From contig NZ_BQUN01000228.1 of the NCBI RefSeq assembly GCF_026008495.1, positions 169,983 through 233,982 on the forward strand: 64,000 nt of DNA, given 5' to 3'. The DNA is from Streptomyces sp. A012304 (lineage in GTDB: Bacteria; Actinomycetota; Actinomycetes; Streptomycetales; Streptomycetaceae). The notes below the pieces were generated by a model. It saw only the letters and a program-made list of their open reading frames with translations, made no database searches and was not told the origin of the DNA. Positions 52,791 to 60,195 of this stretch are shown here, piece by piece. The position numbers and the translations under genes are program-made. Each line of letters begins with the position of its first letter. Positions within the stretch are counted from its first letter, which is position 1.

Positions 52791-53522
52791 GTGACCGAGA
52801 CATCCCCCTCCACCCCTTCCCGGGTCGACGTGGTGCTGCCCTGCCTGGACGAGGCCGAGGCCCTGCCGTGGGTCCTGGACCGGATCCCTGCCGGCTGGCG
52901 TGCGATCGTCGTCGACAACGGCTCGACCGACGGCTCCCCCGACCTCGCCCGCGAACTAGGGGCGTACGTCGTCCACGAGCCGCGCCGCGGCTTCGGTGCC
53001 GCCTGCCACGCGGGCCTGACCGCCGCCACCGCCGACGTCGTCTGCTTCTGTGACTGCGACGCCTCCCTCGACCCCGCAACTCTGCCCGAGGTCGCCGGCC
53101 CCGTCCTCGACGACCGCGCCGACCTGGTTCTGGGCCGACGGCGGCCCACCACGCGGGACGCCTGGCCGGTGCACGCACGCCTGGCCAACCTGGAACTGGC
53201 CCGCCTGATCCGCCGCCGCACCGGACTGCGCCTGCACGACCTCGGCCCGATGCGCGCCGCCCGCCGCGAAGCACTGCTGGCCCTGCACCTGACCGACCGG
53301 CGCTCCGGCTACCCGCTGCAGATGGTGGTCCGTGCCGCCGAGGCCGGCTGGCGGGTGACGGAGACGGATGTGCCGTACCACCCGCGCACCGGCCGCTCGA
53401 AGGTGACCGGCACCTGGCGCGGCACCTGGCAGGCGGTACGCGACATGCGCGCCGTCCTCGGTGAGCGGTCCGTCACGGCACCGGCGGTCACGGCCACCAC
53501 CGTCCCGGGAGGCGGACGATGA
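52791..53522 (+). CDS. Glycosyltransferase family 2 protein
   Basis: The predicted protein is 243 residues. The GT-A fold has VVLPCLDEAEALPWVLDRIP, VVDNGSTDGSPDLA and a DxD-type motif in VCFCDCDASLDP. A later block (RRSGYPLQMVVRAAEAGWRVTETDVPYHPRTGRSKVTGT) resembles dolichyl-phosphate-sugar synthases (DPM1-like, without membrane anchor). It probably builds a polyprenyl-phosphate sugar donor. A TAGGGT at 52778-52783 would place the transcript start at the GTG at 52791 (leaderless); a GTG nine bases earlier is possible. It overlaps the next gene by 4 bp, making it the head of a four-gene overlapping operon. Confidence 0.87.
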   Translation: MTETSPSTPSRVDVVLPCLDEAEALPWVLDRIPAGWRAIVVDNGSTDGSPDLARELGAYVVHEPRRGFGAACHAGLTAATADVVCFCDCDASLDPATLPEVAGPVLDDRADLVLGRRRPTTRDAWPVHARLANLELARLIRRRTGLRLHDLGPMRAARREALLALHLTDRRSGYPLQMVVRAAEAGWRVTETDVPYHPRTGRSKVTGTWRGTWQAVRDMRAVLGERSVTAPAVTATTVPGGGR

Positions 53523-54175
53523 GCGCCAGCCGCACGGGACGGGAAGCGGCCACCCTGCTGGTCATCGCGAAGGAGCCGGTGCCGGGCCGGGTCAAGACCC
53601 GGCTCACGCCGCCCTACACGCCCGAGGAAGCCGCCATGCTGGCCGAAGCCGCCCTCACCGACACCCTCCACACCCTGCTGCGGACCCCTGCCCGGCGCCG
53701 CCTCCTCGTCCTGCGCGGGACTCCCGGCCCCTGGCTGCCGCCCGGCTTCGACGTCGTACCGCAGGCGCCGGGCGGTCTGGACGAGCAGATCGCGGCCGCC
53801 TTCGCCCACTGCGAGGACGGACCGGCCCTCCTGGTCGGCATGGACACCCCGCAGCTCACGCCCGAGCTGTTGTCCGGTGTCGGCCGGGACGGTCACGACG
53901 CCTGGTTCGGCCCGGCCGCCGACGGAGGCTTCTGGGCGCTGGGGTTCGCCGATCCGGCGCGAGCCGGGTCGGTCGTCCGTGGGGTGCCGATGTCCACGGA
54001 CCGCACCGGTGCGATCCAGCGGTCGCGACTGACCGAGGCGGGACTGACAGCGGCCGACCTGCCGGTGCTGCGCGATGTGGACACCGCCGCCGACGCCGCC
54101 CGGGTCGCCGCCTGCTGTCCCCCCGGATCCCGCTTCGCCGCCGCCCTGGCCTCGCTCGCGGAGGTCGCCCGATGA
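53519..54175 (+). CDS. DUF2064 / TIGR04282-type glycosyltransferase-like protein
   Basis: The predicted protein is 218 residues. The pattern LLVIAKEPVPGRVKTRLTPPYTPEEAA is the signature of DUF2064 (nucleotidyl/glycosyltransferase GT-A-like), followed by LVGMDTPQLTPELL and GPAADGGFWALGF. In other bacteria the family is annotated with arsenosugar biosynthesis, but here only a sugar- or nucleotide-transfer role can be inferred. The ATGA overlap at 53519-53522 couples it to the GT2 gene, and another at 54172-54175 to the methyltransferase. Confidence 0.85.
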   Translation: MSASRTGREAATLLVIAKEPVPGRVKTRLTPPYTPEEAAMLAEAALTDTLHTLLRTPARRRLLVLRGTPGPWLPPGFDVVPQAPGGLDEQIAAAFAHCEDGPALLVGMDTPQLTPELLSGVGRDGHDAWFGPAADGGFWALGFADPARAGSVVRGVPMSTDRTGAIQRSRLTEAGLTAADLPVLRDVDTAADAARVAACCPPGSRFAAALASLAEVAR

Positions 54176-55041
54176 GCGGGACGGCAACCGGCCTGGACAC
54201 CGCCGTAACCGAGTGGGCCGGGCCGGCCACAACGGGACCACAGCCGCACCCCCTGACGGCGCGCACGGCCCGGATCCCCACGCCGGCACACCACGCAGAC
54301 CGGCTCGCACCCGGAGCGCCGGGCGAGCCGTGGACCGAGGACCCCTATGCCCACGCCCTTCGCGCCGGCCGCGGCCCCCTGTTCCTGCGCCGCCTGTCAC
54401 CCCCTGACAGCCCGGACGGCCTCAGCGAGGAGCTGCTCCCACTGGACGTCGAGCGTTGGTGCGCACCCCCCGACGCCGCCGACACCAGCGTGCTGAGGCG
54501 CTGCACCGGTCCCGTCCTGGACGTCGGCTGCGGGCCGGGACGCCTGGTGGCCGCCCTGGCCGCTCGCGGTGTACCGGCGCTGGGCGCGGACGTCAGCCCG
54601 GCCGCCGTCGCCCGCACCCGGCGCCACGGGGGTACCGCCGTACGACGGTCCGTCTTCGACCGCCTGCCGGAGGAAGGCCGCTGGGGCACCGCCCTGCTGA
54701 TCGACGGCAACGTCGGCATCGGCGGCGACCCGCTCGCCCTGCTCACCCGGCTGCGAGAACTGGTCGCCCCCGGCGGACGCCTGCTGGCCGAGGCCGCACC
54801 GACCGACGTGGACGAACGCCTCACCGTCCGTGTCGAGGACGGCCAGGGACGGCACGGCCGGCCGTTCCCCTGGGCCCGTATCGGCACCACCGCGCTGCTG
54901 TACGCCGCAGACGCCACCGGCTGGATCCCGACCGGCCGGTGGACGGCCTGTGGCCGCCCCTTCCTCGAACTCCACCGCCCGAAGCCCGGGCACGACGCCG
55001 CGCCCCGCACCGCCATCTGTGACAAGGCCGCACGCCCATGA
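54172..55041 (+). CDS. Class I SAM-dependent methyltransferase
   Basis: The predicted protein is 289 residues. SAM-binding motif I is GPVLDVGCGPGRLVAALAARG, motif II is ALGADVSPAAVA, and a later LLTRLRELVAPGGRLLAEA is motif III-like. The first ~100 residues are unusual for the fold (YAHALRAGRGPLFLRRL) and may bind substrate. It presumably methylates the glycan or lipid made by the operon. It has ATGA overlaps at both ends. Homologues in this context are common in actinobacteria; the substrate is unknown. Confidence 0.87.
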   Translation: MSGTATGLDTAVTEWAGPATTGPQPHPLTARTARIPTPAHHADRLAPGAPGEPWTEDPYAHALRAGRGPLFLRRLSPPDSPDGLSEELLPLDVERWCAPPDAADTSVLRRCTGPVLDVGCGPGRLVAALAARGVPALGADVSPAAVARTRRHGGTAVRRSVFDRLPEEGRWGTALLIDGNVGIGGDPLALLTRLRELVAPGGRLLAEAAPTDVDERLTVRVEDGQGRHGRPFPWARIGTTALLYAADATGWIPTGRWTACGRPFLELHRPKPGHDAAPRTAICDKAARP

Positions 55042-56519
55042 CCGACACTGCCATCCCGCACCCGCCGCGACCCCGGCCGACCGAGTCCCCGCAAGGGCCG
55101 CCTCCAGGACCGCCGAACCGCGGCAGCCGTCGTCCACGTATCCGCGTCGCCGTCACCGCGGCCCTGCTTGCCGCACTCACGGCAACAGTCGTCGACACGC
55201 TCCGCGCGGGGGACAACGTGAGCGACCCCGGCCGGCTGCTGGCCGGTTACGCCGTCGCCTGGACCCTGTTCGCCGCGGCTGCCTGGACGGTCCGCAAGAT
55301 TCCGGCCCGCGCCGCGACCGGTCTTGTACTGGCCGGGTCGGCCGCCATCGCGCTGGCCGCGCTCGCCACCCCACCTCGCACCAGCAACGACATGTTCCGC
55401 TACGCCTGGGACGGCCGGGTCCAGGCCGCCGGCATCTCCCCTTACGCCCATCCGCCCGCTGCCCCTGAACTCGACCACCTGCGCGACGACTGGCTCTTCC
55501 CCCGCGATGGCGCCTGCGAGGACTGGGGGGTGACCCGGATGGCCAGCGGCCTGTGCGTCCGCATCAACCGCCCCACCGTCCCGACCATCTACCCACCCGT
55601 CGCCGAGGGCTGGTACTTCGCCGTGCACGCCGTCTCCCCACCGGACAGCCGCCACAAGCCGCTCCAAGTCGGTGGCGCAGTCCTGGCGTTCGGCACCACA
55701 GTCGCCCTCTTTGCCGTGCTGCGCCGTCGCGGCGATCCCCGGCGGGCACCGGCCCGCGCCGCCCTGTGGGCCTGGTGTCCGGCCGTCCCCTTCGAAGCGG
55801 TCAACAACGCCCACATCGACACCCTCGGCGTTCTGCTCACCGTCCTCGCCCTCGGAACCGCCACCGCCGGCGCCCGCCGCGGCGCGCTGCTGGGCGCAGC
55901 CGTCGCCGTGAAACTCCTGCCCATCCTGGCTCTGCCCGGCGCCCTCTCCGGCCGGCGCAGTCCGAAAGGCATCGCGCGCCTGCTCTCTGCTGTCCTGGCC
56001 GCGATCGCGCTCGCCTACCTGCCCTACGTAGCCGCCTCCGGCGCCGGCGTCCTCGGCTACCTGCCCGGATACCTCCACGAGGAGGGCTACGAACCAGGCC
56101 ATGTACGACGCTTCGCCCTGCTGCGGTTGCTGGTGCCGGATGCCGCCGCCGGAATGGCCGTGGTTGTGCTCCTCGCACTGATCGCCCTCCACGTCTTTCT
56201 CCGCGGCGACCCCGCGCGCCCCTGGCGAGGCGCCCTGCTGCTGACCGGCACGACTCTGCTGCTGGTCTCGCCCAGCTACCCGTGGTACTCACTGCTCGTC
56301 GTCGCTCTCGTCGCCCTGGACGGCCGCTGGGAATGGCTGACCGTCACCCTCGCCGGCACCGTCCTGTATCTCGCGGGACGCCTGCTGCCCGGCTTTCCCC
56401 TTCAGGCTTGGGCCTACGGCGCCGCCGCTCTGGCCGTTCTCCTTGGCGCCTGCCTGCGCTCCGAGCGGACACGCCGGATGGTGCGGCGCCGACGCGAGCG
56501 GCTGCCGATCGCCGCCTGA
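55038..56519 (+). CDS. Membrane glycosyltransferase, GT87/mannosyltransferase-like
   Basis: The predicted protein is 493 residues with about 10-12 membrane segments after a Pro-rich cytoplasmic N-terminus. The first extracellular loop has NDMFRYAWDGRVQAAGISPYAHPP, whose Asp is typical of GT-C enzymes using polyprenyl-phosphate sugars. A second motif is AVNNAHIDTLGVLLTVLA. A GT-C mannosyltransferase role fits an operon whose first gene resembles a polyprenyl-phosphate-sugar synthase. The basic C-terminus (RMVRRRRERL) is cytoplasmic. It is the last gene, and no hairpin was seen in the 159-bp gap to the convergent TfoX gene. Confidence 0.85.
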   Translation: MTDTAIPHPPRPRPTESPQGPPPGPPNRGSRRPRIRVAVTAALLAALTATVVDTLRAGDNVSDPGRLLAGYAVAWTLFAAAAWTVRKIPARAATGLVLAGSAAIALAALATPPRTSNDMFRYAWDGRVQAAGISPYAHPPAAPELDHLRDDWLFPRDGACEDWGVTRMASGLCVRINRPTVPTIYPPVAEGWYFAVHAVSPPDSRHKPLQVGGAVLAFGTTVALFAVLRRRGDPRRAPARAALWAWCPAVPFEAVNNAHIDTLGVLLTVLALGTATAGARRGALLGAAVAVKLLPILALPGALSGRRSPKGIARLLSAVLAAIALAYLPYVAASGAGVLGYLPGYLHEEGYEPGHVRRFALLRLLVPDAAAGMAVVVLLALIALHVFLRGDPARPWRGALLLTGTTLLLVSPSYPWYSLLVVALVALDGRWEWLTVTLAGTVLYLAGRLLPGFPLQAWAYGAAALAVLLGACLRSERTRRMVRRRRERLPIAA

Positions 56520-56678
56520 GGGGGCGCCGCCCACTCCCCCTGCCCGCCGTGACGTCGAGAAGCCGAATCCGAGTTGTTGTCCGATCGCCCGCCTCGCCGC
56601 CGCCTGATGCGATCGAACTGCCTATGGTGTGGCCGCCCAGGTGATCTGTCAGACGGGCGCGTGCCGGGGTTACCGGGG

Positions 56679-57008
56679 TTATTTGGGTGGCAGGCTCGAT
56701 GCGAAGGTGCGTCCCTTGTCGATCCACTCGTCGAGGACGTCGTCCTCCGTGAGTGCGGTCCCCTCGACGAGGATCCAGCCGCGCATCGGGCGGCCGGTCA
56801 TGTCGAAGACGCGTGTGCCGGGCCGGGCCAGGGCCGCGTCGGTGTTGTCGGGGCCGACCCGCACCATGAGATCGTCGCCGCTCACGCCCACGGCCATGTT
56901 GCCGCGGTGCAGGAAGGCGATCCCCCCGAACATTCGCTTCTCGGTGACTTCTTGGTCAGCGCTCAGTCGTTGCCTGATCCGTTCTGCCAGTCCCTGGTCG
57001 TACGCCAC
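56679..57008 (-). CDS. TfoX/Sxy N-terminal domain protein
   Basis: The predicted protein is 109 residues. The TfoX-N domain has VTEKRMFGGIAFLHRGNMAVGVSGDDLMVRVG and ends with RPMRGWILVEG. Stand-alone copies are common in actinobacteria, where a competence role is not established. The ATG at 57008 lies inside the end of the SRPBCC gene, with an overlap of 46 bp in a different frame. That implies the two are expressed together. Confidence 0.87.
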   Translation of the reverse strand: MAYDQGLAERIRQRLSADQEVTEKRMFGGIAFLHRGNMAVGVSGDDLMVRVGPDNTDAALARPGTRVFDMTGRPMRGWILVEGTALTEDDVLDEWIDKGRTFASSLPPK

Positions 57009-57466
57009 GGCGGTCCCTCCTGCTGTCTGCTGAGCCTGTGCTCGAGGTCACGCAGGTCCTTGCCGATGGAGGAGCGGACCTGGCGGGCCAGGACAGGAGC
57101 GGCCAGCCGGTAGAAGCCACCCCCGCCGCCTTGGACGCGGATGCCGGCCAGGGTGCCACGCGGGTCCGGCTCGAAGGTGTACGTGACGTGCATGGGCATC
57201 GGGCCGGCCACCGAGATCATGTCCAGCAGGCGGGGCGGCTCGTACGCGGCCACGCGCAGGACGTAGTCGATGCGCCGACCGAGGAAGTACGCCGTCCGGG
57301 TGACCTCGGCGCCCACGCCGAAGCCGCCCCCGTCCGCCTTCCGGGTCAGCTCCGCGACGCGGATGCCTTGGGTCCACTCCGGGTCATGGCGCCAGTCCAT
57401 GGCGTACTCGGCCACTTGTTCGGGTGGGAGCGGTATCACGCGCTCCGCGGACACGTCGATCGTCAT
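56963..57466 (-). CDS. SRPBCC (START-like) domain protein
   Basis: The predicted protein is 167 residues. MTIDVSAERVIPLPPEQVAEYAMDWRHDPEWTQGIRVAEL is the typical start of polyketide-cyclase/SRPBCC hydrophobic-ligand-binding folds, followed by antiparallel strands (MHVTYTFEPDPRGTLAGIRVQ) and a long C-terminal helix. The ligand is unknown. The ATG at 57466 is used; the frame extends far upstream but with no similarity. Its last 46 bp overlap the start of the TfoX gene. Confidence 0.8.
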   Translation of the reverse strand: MTIDVSAERVIPLPPEQVAEYAMDWRHDPEWTQGIRVAELTRKADGGGFGVGAEVTRTAYFLGRRIDYVLRVAAYEPPRLLDMISVAGPMPMHVTYTFEPDPRGTLAGIRVQGGGGGFYRLAAPVLARQVRSSIGKDLRDLEHRLSRQQEGPPWRTTRDWQNGSGND

Positions 57467-57870
57467 GGTGCTGCTGCCTTGTCCTCGGCCGCCCGGGACG
57501 CGGGGCCCGGGTGGTGCCTCCAGGATCCGGGAGGCGGGTGGCCGGCGCACGACGAGCGGTCGGGCACTCCTGGAACCCACCGTGTGCCGGTGCGTCGTGA
57601 CGGGACAGCGCGTGATGTCCGCGAGACGCTGCCGCTGGCACCGCCCCTCGCCCCGGTCCGCGCTCTTCCCCGGAGTCCGCCATGGCAGTACCGCCGGCCC
57701 CGTCCACCGAGGACCCGAGCACCGCTGAGCACGACCGGAAGCCCACTGCTCTTGATCCCCGTGGCCGACGGTGTGACGTAAGAATTCCGTCATCAGCTGC
57801 GGGGCGCGGGACTGCCGCTCGGTGCCGTTGAATGGGAGAGCAACGGGAAACTCTCGGAAGGTGAGCGGGG
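57467..57870. other. 404-bp divergent spacer with no recognised gene
   Basis: It lies between the SRPBCC and DM13 genes. Open frames run on both strands, but their translations are Arg/Pro/Gly-rich shadows without domain similarity. No tandem or inverted repeat stood out. It must hold the two divergent promoters. Confidence 0.5.
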
Positions 57871-58443
57871 ATGGGGCGTGTGCGGAAGGTATTGAGCGGG
57901 CCGTTCGTCATCGCGGTGCTGGTGGTGGCGGTCGGCGGAGTCGGCTTCGGGCTGTACTGGTTCCAGCCGTGGAAGCTGTGGCAGGACGAGACCGTCCAAG
58001 AGGCCCTGCCCGGGGTCGCGGAGACCTCCGCTCCTCCCGCCGCGGCGCCTTCGGAGGAGCCCTCCGCGCCGCCCTCGCCGGCCACTGGTCCGCAGACGCT
58101 GGCGAGTGGTGAGCTGATCAGTCACGAGCACGCGACCTCGGGCACCGTGAAGCTCGTACGGCTGGCAGACGGCTCCCATGTCGTCCGGCTGGAGAATCTC
58201 GACACCAGCAACGGGCCGGACCTGCGTGTCTGGCTGACCGACGCGCCGGTGAAGCAGGGGAAGGCGGGGTGGCAGGTCTTCGACGACGGGAAGTACGTCA
58301 GCCTCGGCAAGCTGAAGGGCAACAAGGGAAGCCAGAACTACGCCCTGCCTCCTGACGTGAATCCGTCGAGCTACAGCAGCGTGAGTATCTGGTGCGACCG
58401 TTTCGACGTGTCATTCGGCGCCGCCGAGCTCGCCCGAGTCTGA
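57871..58443 (+). CDS. Membrane-anchored DM13-domain protein
   Basis: The predicted protein is 190 residues. One N-terminal membrane anchor (FVIAVLVVAVGGVGFGLYWF) is followed by a Pro/Ala/Ser linker and an external DM13 domain (about 78-188) with SGTVKLVRLADGSHVVRLENLDTSNGPDLRVWLTD and a late conserved Cys (SIWCDRFDVSFG). DM13 is proposed to be a redox-active, possibly haem- or disulfide-using domain. The ATG at 57871 is preceded by GAAGGTGAGCGGGG. With the molybdopterin enzyme and peroxiredoxin, it adds to the redox character of the insertion's cargo (inference). Confidence 0.87.
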   Translation: MGRVRKVLSGPFVIAVLVVAVGGVGFGLYWFQPWKLWQDETVQEALPGVAETSAPPAAAPSEEPSAPPSPATGPQTLASGELISHEHATSGTVKLVRLADGSHVVRLENLDTSNGPDLRVWLTDAPVKQGKAGWQVFDDGKYVSLGKLKGNKGSQNYALPPDVNPSSYSSVSIWCDRFDVSFGAAELARV

Positions 58444-58748
58444 CGGCGGTCCATCCATGGCCGGGCCGGGACAGCGTGACGACCACGTCAGGTCCGCTGC
58501 CTGTCTGGACGCCGCTCGGCATCCCCTGATCGGCTTCCGGAGCCGGCGTCTGGAACGATTCGACGCTGATGCCACTTTGTACGGCGAGTTGACCGCATTG
58601 ACGCTCGGCCCGGGGTGATCGCGTTCGTCTTCACGTGAACATGCCCCTTGGCATGTGATCGCTTCGCCGCACCCCGCCGTGAGGAACGCGCCGCAGCGGG
58701 GCGCCGAGCCCGGAGTCGAGGCGGATGACGGTACGCCGGCTCGCCCGA
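58444..58748. other. 305-bp convergent spacer with one small hairpin
   Basis: The only structure noticed is ACATGCC-CCTT-GGCATGT (58639-58656), a 7-bp perfect inverted repeat that may end one of the convergent transcripts (DM13 or TetR). No gene is convincing. Confidence 0.5.
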
Positions 58749-59345
58749 TCAGGCTGCCGGGCGGCTGATCGCGTGGAGGGCGGCGGCCACTGTCTTCCTG
58801 AGCCGGCCCGCGTCCGCCCCGGCGCGGGATCGCAGGTTCACCCCGTGTGCGAGCAGCGCCAGTACCTCGGCCGCAGCAGCAGGATCGGCGCCTGGGGCCA
58901 GTTGCTCGTGTGCCTGGGCGCTGAGGAGTGCCGTGTGCAGCGCGTCGCGCAGGCGCTGGTGCTGCCGGTCGAGGAGGGCCCGTACATCGGGGTCGACGTT
59001 CTCGGCGCCCGCGTGTGCGTTGGAGACCATGCAGCCCCACTGGGCGTACTCGCCCGAGCAGCGCGTCTCGATCAGCCCGGTGAAGAAGTCGGCGACGGCG
59101 GGCAGTCCCCGCTCGTCCTCCGCGAGGCGGTCGAGGACGGGCCGCGAGCGGCTGTCGGCGTAGCGTTCGAGGGCGGTGCGGTAGAGCTGCATCTTGCCGC
59201 CGAATGTGGCGTACAGGCTGGAGCGGTTGAGCCCGGTCGCGTTCACGATGTCCTGGATGCCGGTGGAGGCCACGCCCTGCCGCCAGAAGAGCCGGACCAC
59301 CGTCTCCAGGGTCGCGTCCGGATCGAAGTGCTTGATGTCCGGCAT
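58749..59345 (-). CDS. TetR-family repressor of the peroxiredoxin gene
   Basis: The predicted protein is 198 residues. The N-terminal HTH is TLETVVRLFWRQGVASTGIQDIVNATGLNRSSLYATFGGKMQLYRTAL. The C-terminal ligand domain contains two Cys ten residues apart (ETRCSGEYAQWGCMV), which might respond to oxidants or electrophiles. The ATG at 59345 is preferred over the TTG two codons upstream. Two near-identical 24-bp palindromes in the 147-bp gap to the divergent peroxiredoxin gene are almost certainly its operators, one near each promoter. Confidence 0.9.
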   Translation of the reverse strand: MPDIKHFDPDATLETVVRLFWRQGVASTGIQDIVNATGLNRSSLYATFGGKMQLYRTALERYADSRSRPVLDRLAEDERGLPAVADFFTGLIETRCSGEYAQWGCMVSNAHAGAENVDPDVRALLDRQHQRLRDALHTALLSAQAHEQLAPGADPAAAAEVLALLAHGVNLRSRAGADAGRLRKTVAAALHAISRPAA

Positions 59346-59362
59346 GGCCAACCAGTCCCGTC

Positions 59363-59386
59363 ATCTTGAAATGGTGATTCCAAGAT
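59363..59386. promoter_or_regulatory. TetR operator 1
   Basis: ATCTTGAAAT-GGTG-ATTCCAAGAT: 10-bp arms match at 9 of 10 positions. It lies 18 bp upstream of the tetR start. It is a near copy of the site at 59426, 63 bp away. Confidence 0.85.
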
Positions 59387-59425
59387 ACTGCGCGCAGGTG
59401 CTGACCGGAGTCCACTCGAACCGCT

Positions 59426-59449
59426 ATCTTGAAACGGTCATTCCAAGAT
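59426..59449. promoter_or_regulatory. TetR operator 2
   Basis: ATCTTGAAAC-GGTC-ATTCCAAGAT: same arms as operator 1 with two changes. It lies 44 bp upstream of the peroxiredoxin start, where it would cover its promoter. Confidence 0.85.
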
Positions 59450-59492
59450 GCAGGTCCGACATGCCGGAGCAACGATGCAGGAGGAGCACCCG

Positions 59493-60140
59493 ATGAGCCT
59501 CAGCGCCGAACTGCGTGCCTTCTACGACAGGAGGCAGGAACAGATCCCCGCCGACATCCGAGAGATCATGAACCGGGCCGGCCGGGAACTGGCCGAGTCC
59601 GGCCAGGCCGACCGCGCGCTGACGGTGGGAGCCCAGGCCCCTGGCTTTCGCCTGCCCTCCGCGATCGGACCGACCGTCGCGCTGGACACGCTCCTGGTCG
59701 AGGGTCCGGTGGTGCTGACCTTCTACCGCGGCGCCTGGTGCCCGTACTGCAACATCGCCCTGCGCTCGCTCCAGCAGCACCACGATGCCATTGCCGCGCG
59801 CGGCGCCCGGCTGGCGGCTGTCTCCCCGCAGATCCCCGACGAGTCCCTGTCGCTGACCGAGAAGCATCAGCTGGCCTTCCACGTCCTCAGCGACGTCGGC
59901 TCCGACACGGCCAAGCAATACGGGCTCGCCTTCGACCTGCCCGACGACCTGGCCGCCGTCTACGACAAGCTCGGCTTCGACCTCCAGCGCGTCAACGGCG
60001 GCCACGCACGCACCCTGCCGCTGCCCGCCACCTACGTCATCGACGGCTCTGGCACCATCCGCTGGGCCTTCGTCGACACCGACTACACCAAGCGCGCCGA
60101 ACCGGCCGACATCCTCACTGCCCTCGACGAACTGCGCTGA
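59493..60140 (+). CDS. AhpC/TSA-family peroxiredoxin-like protein
   Basis: The predicted protein is 215 residues with a thioredoxin fold. The active-site segment is FYRGAWCPYCNIALRSLQ, with Cys83 and Cys86 forming a CxxC, which is more like AhpC/TSA-type thiol oxidoreductases than a classical 2-Cys peroxiredoxin. It should reduce peroxides or protein thiols in the cytoplasm. The ATG at 59493 has an AGGAGGAG site 6 nt upstream, which decides the start over two upstream ATGs. It is controlled by the divergent TetR protein through paired operators and is followed by a strong terminator shared with the haloperoxidase gene. Confidence 0.9.
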   Translation: MSLSAELRAFYDRRQEQIPADIREIMNRAGRELAESGQADRALTVGAQAPGFRLPSAIGPTVALDTLLVEGPVVLTFYRGAWCPYCNIALRSLQQHHDAIAARGARLAAVSPQIPDESLSLTEKHQLAFHVLSDVGSDTAKQYGLAFDLPDDLAAVYDKLGFDLQRVNGGHARTLPLPATYVIDGSGTIRWAFVDTDYTKRAEPADILTALDELR

Positions 60141-60143
60141 CCG

Positions 60144-60177
60144 GCCTGGTGCCGCGGGGCCCCCCGCGGCACCAGGC
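60144..60177. terminator. Strong bidirectional terminator
   Basis: Perfect 16-bp stem (GCCTGGTGCCGCGGGG and its complement) with a 2-nt loop, between the convergent peroxiredoxin and haloperoxidase genes, 3 bp after the former's stop. Confidence 0.88.
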
Positions 60178-60195
60178 CGCCCTGTCCGGAGCGGG

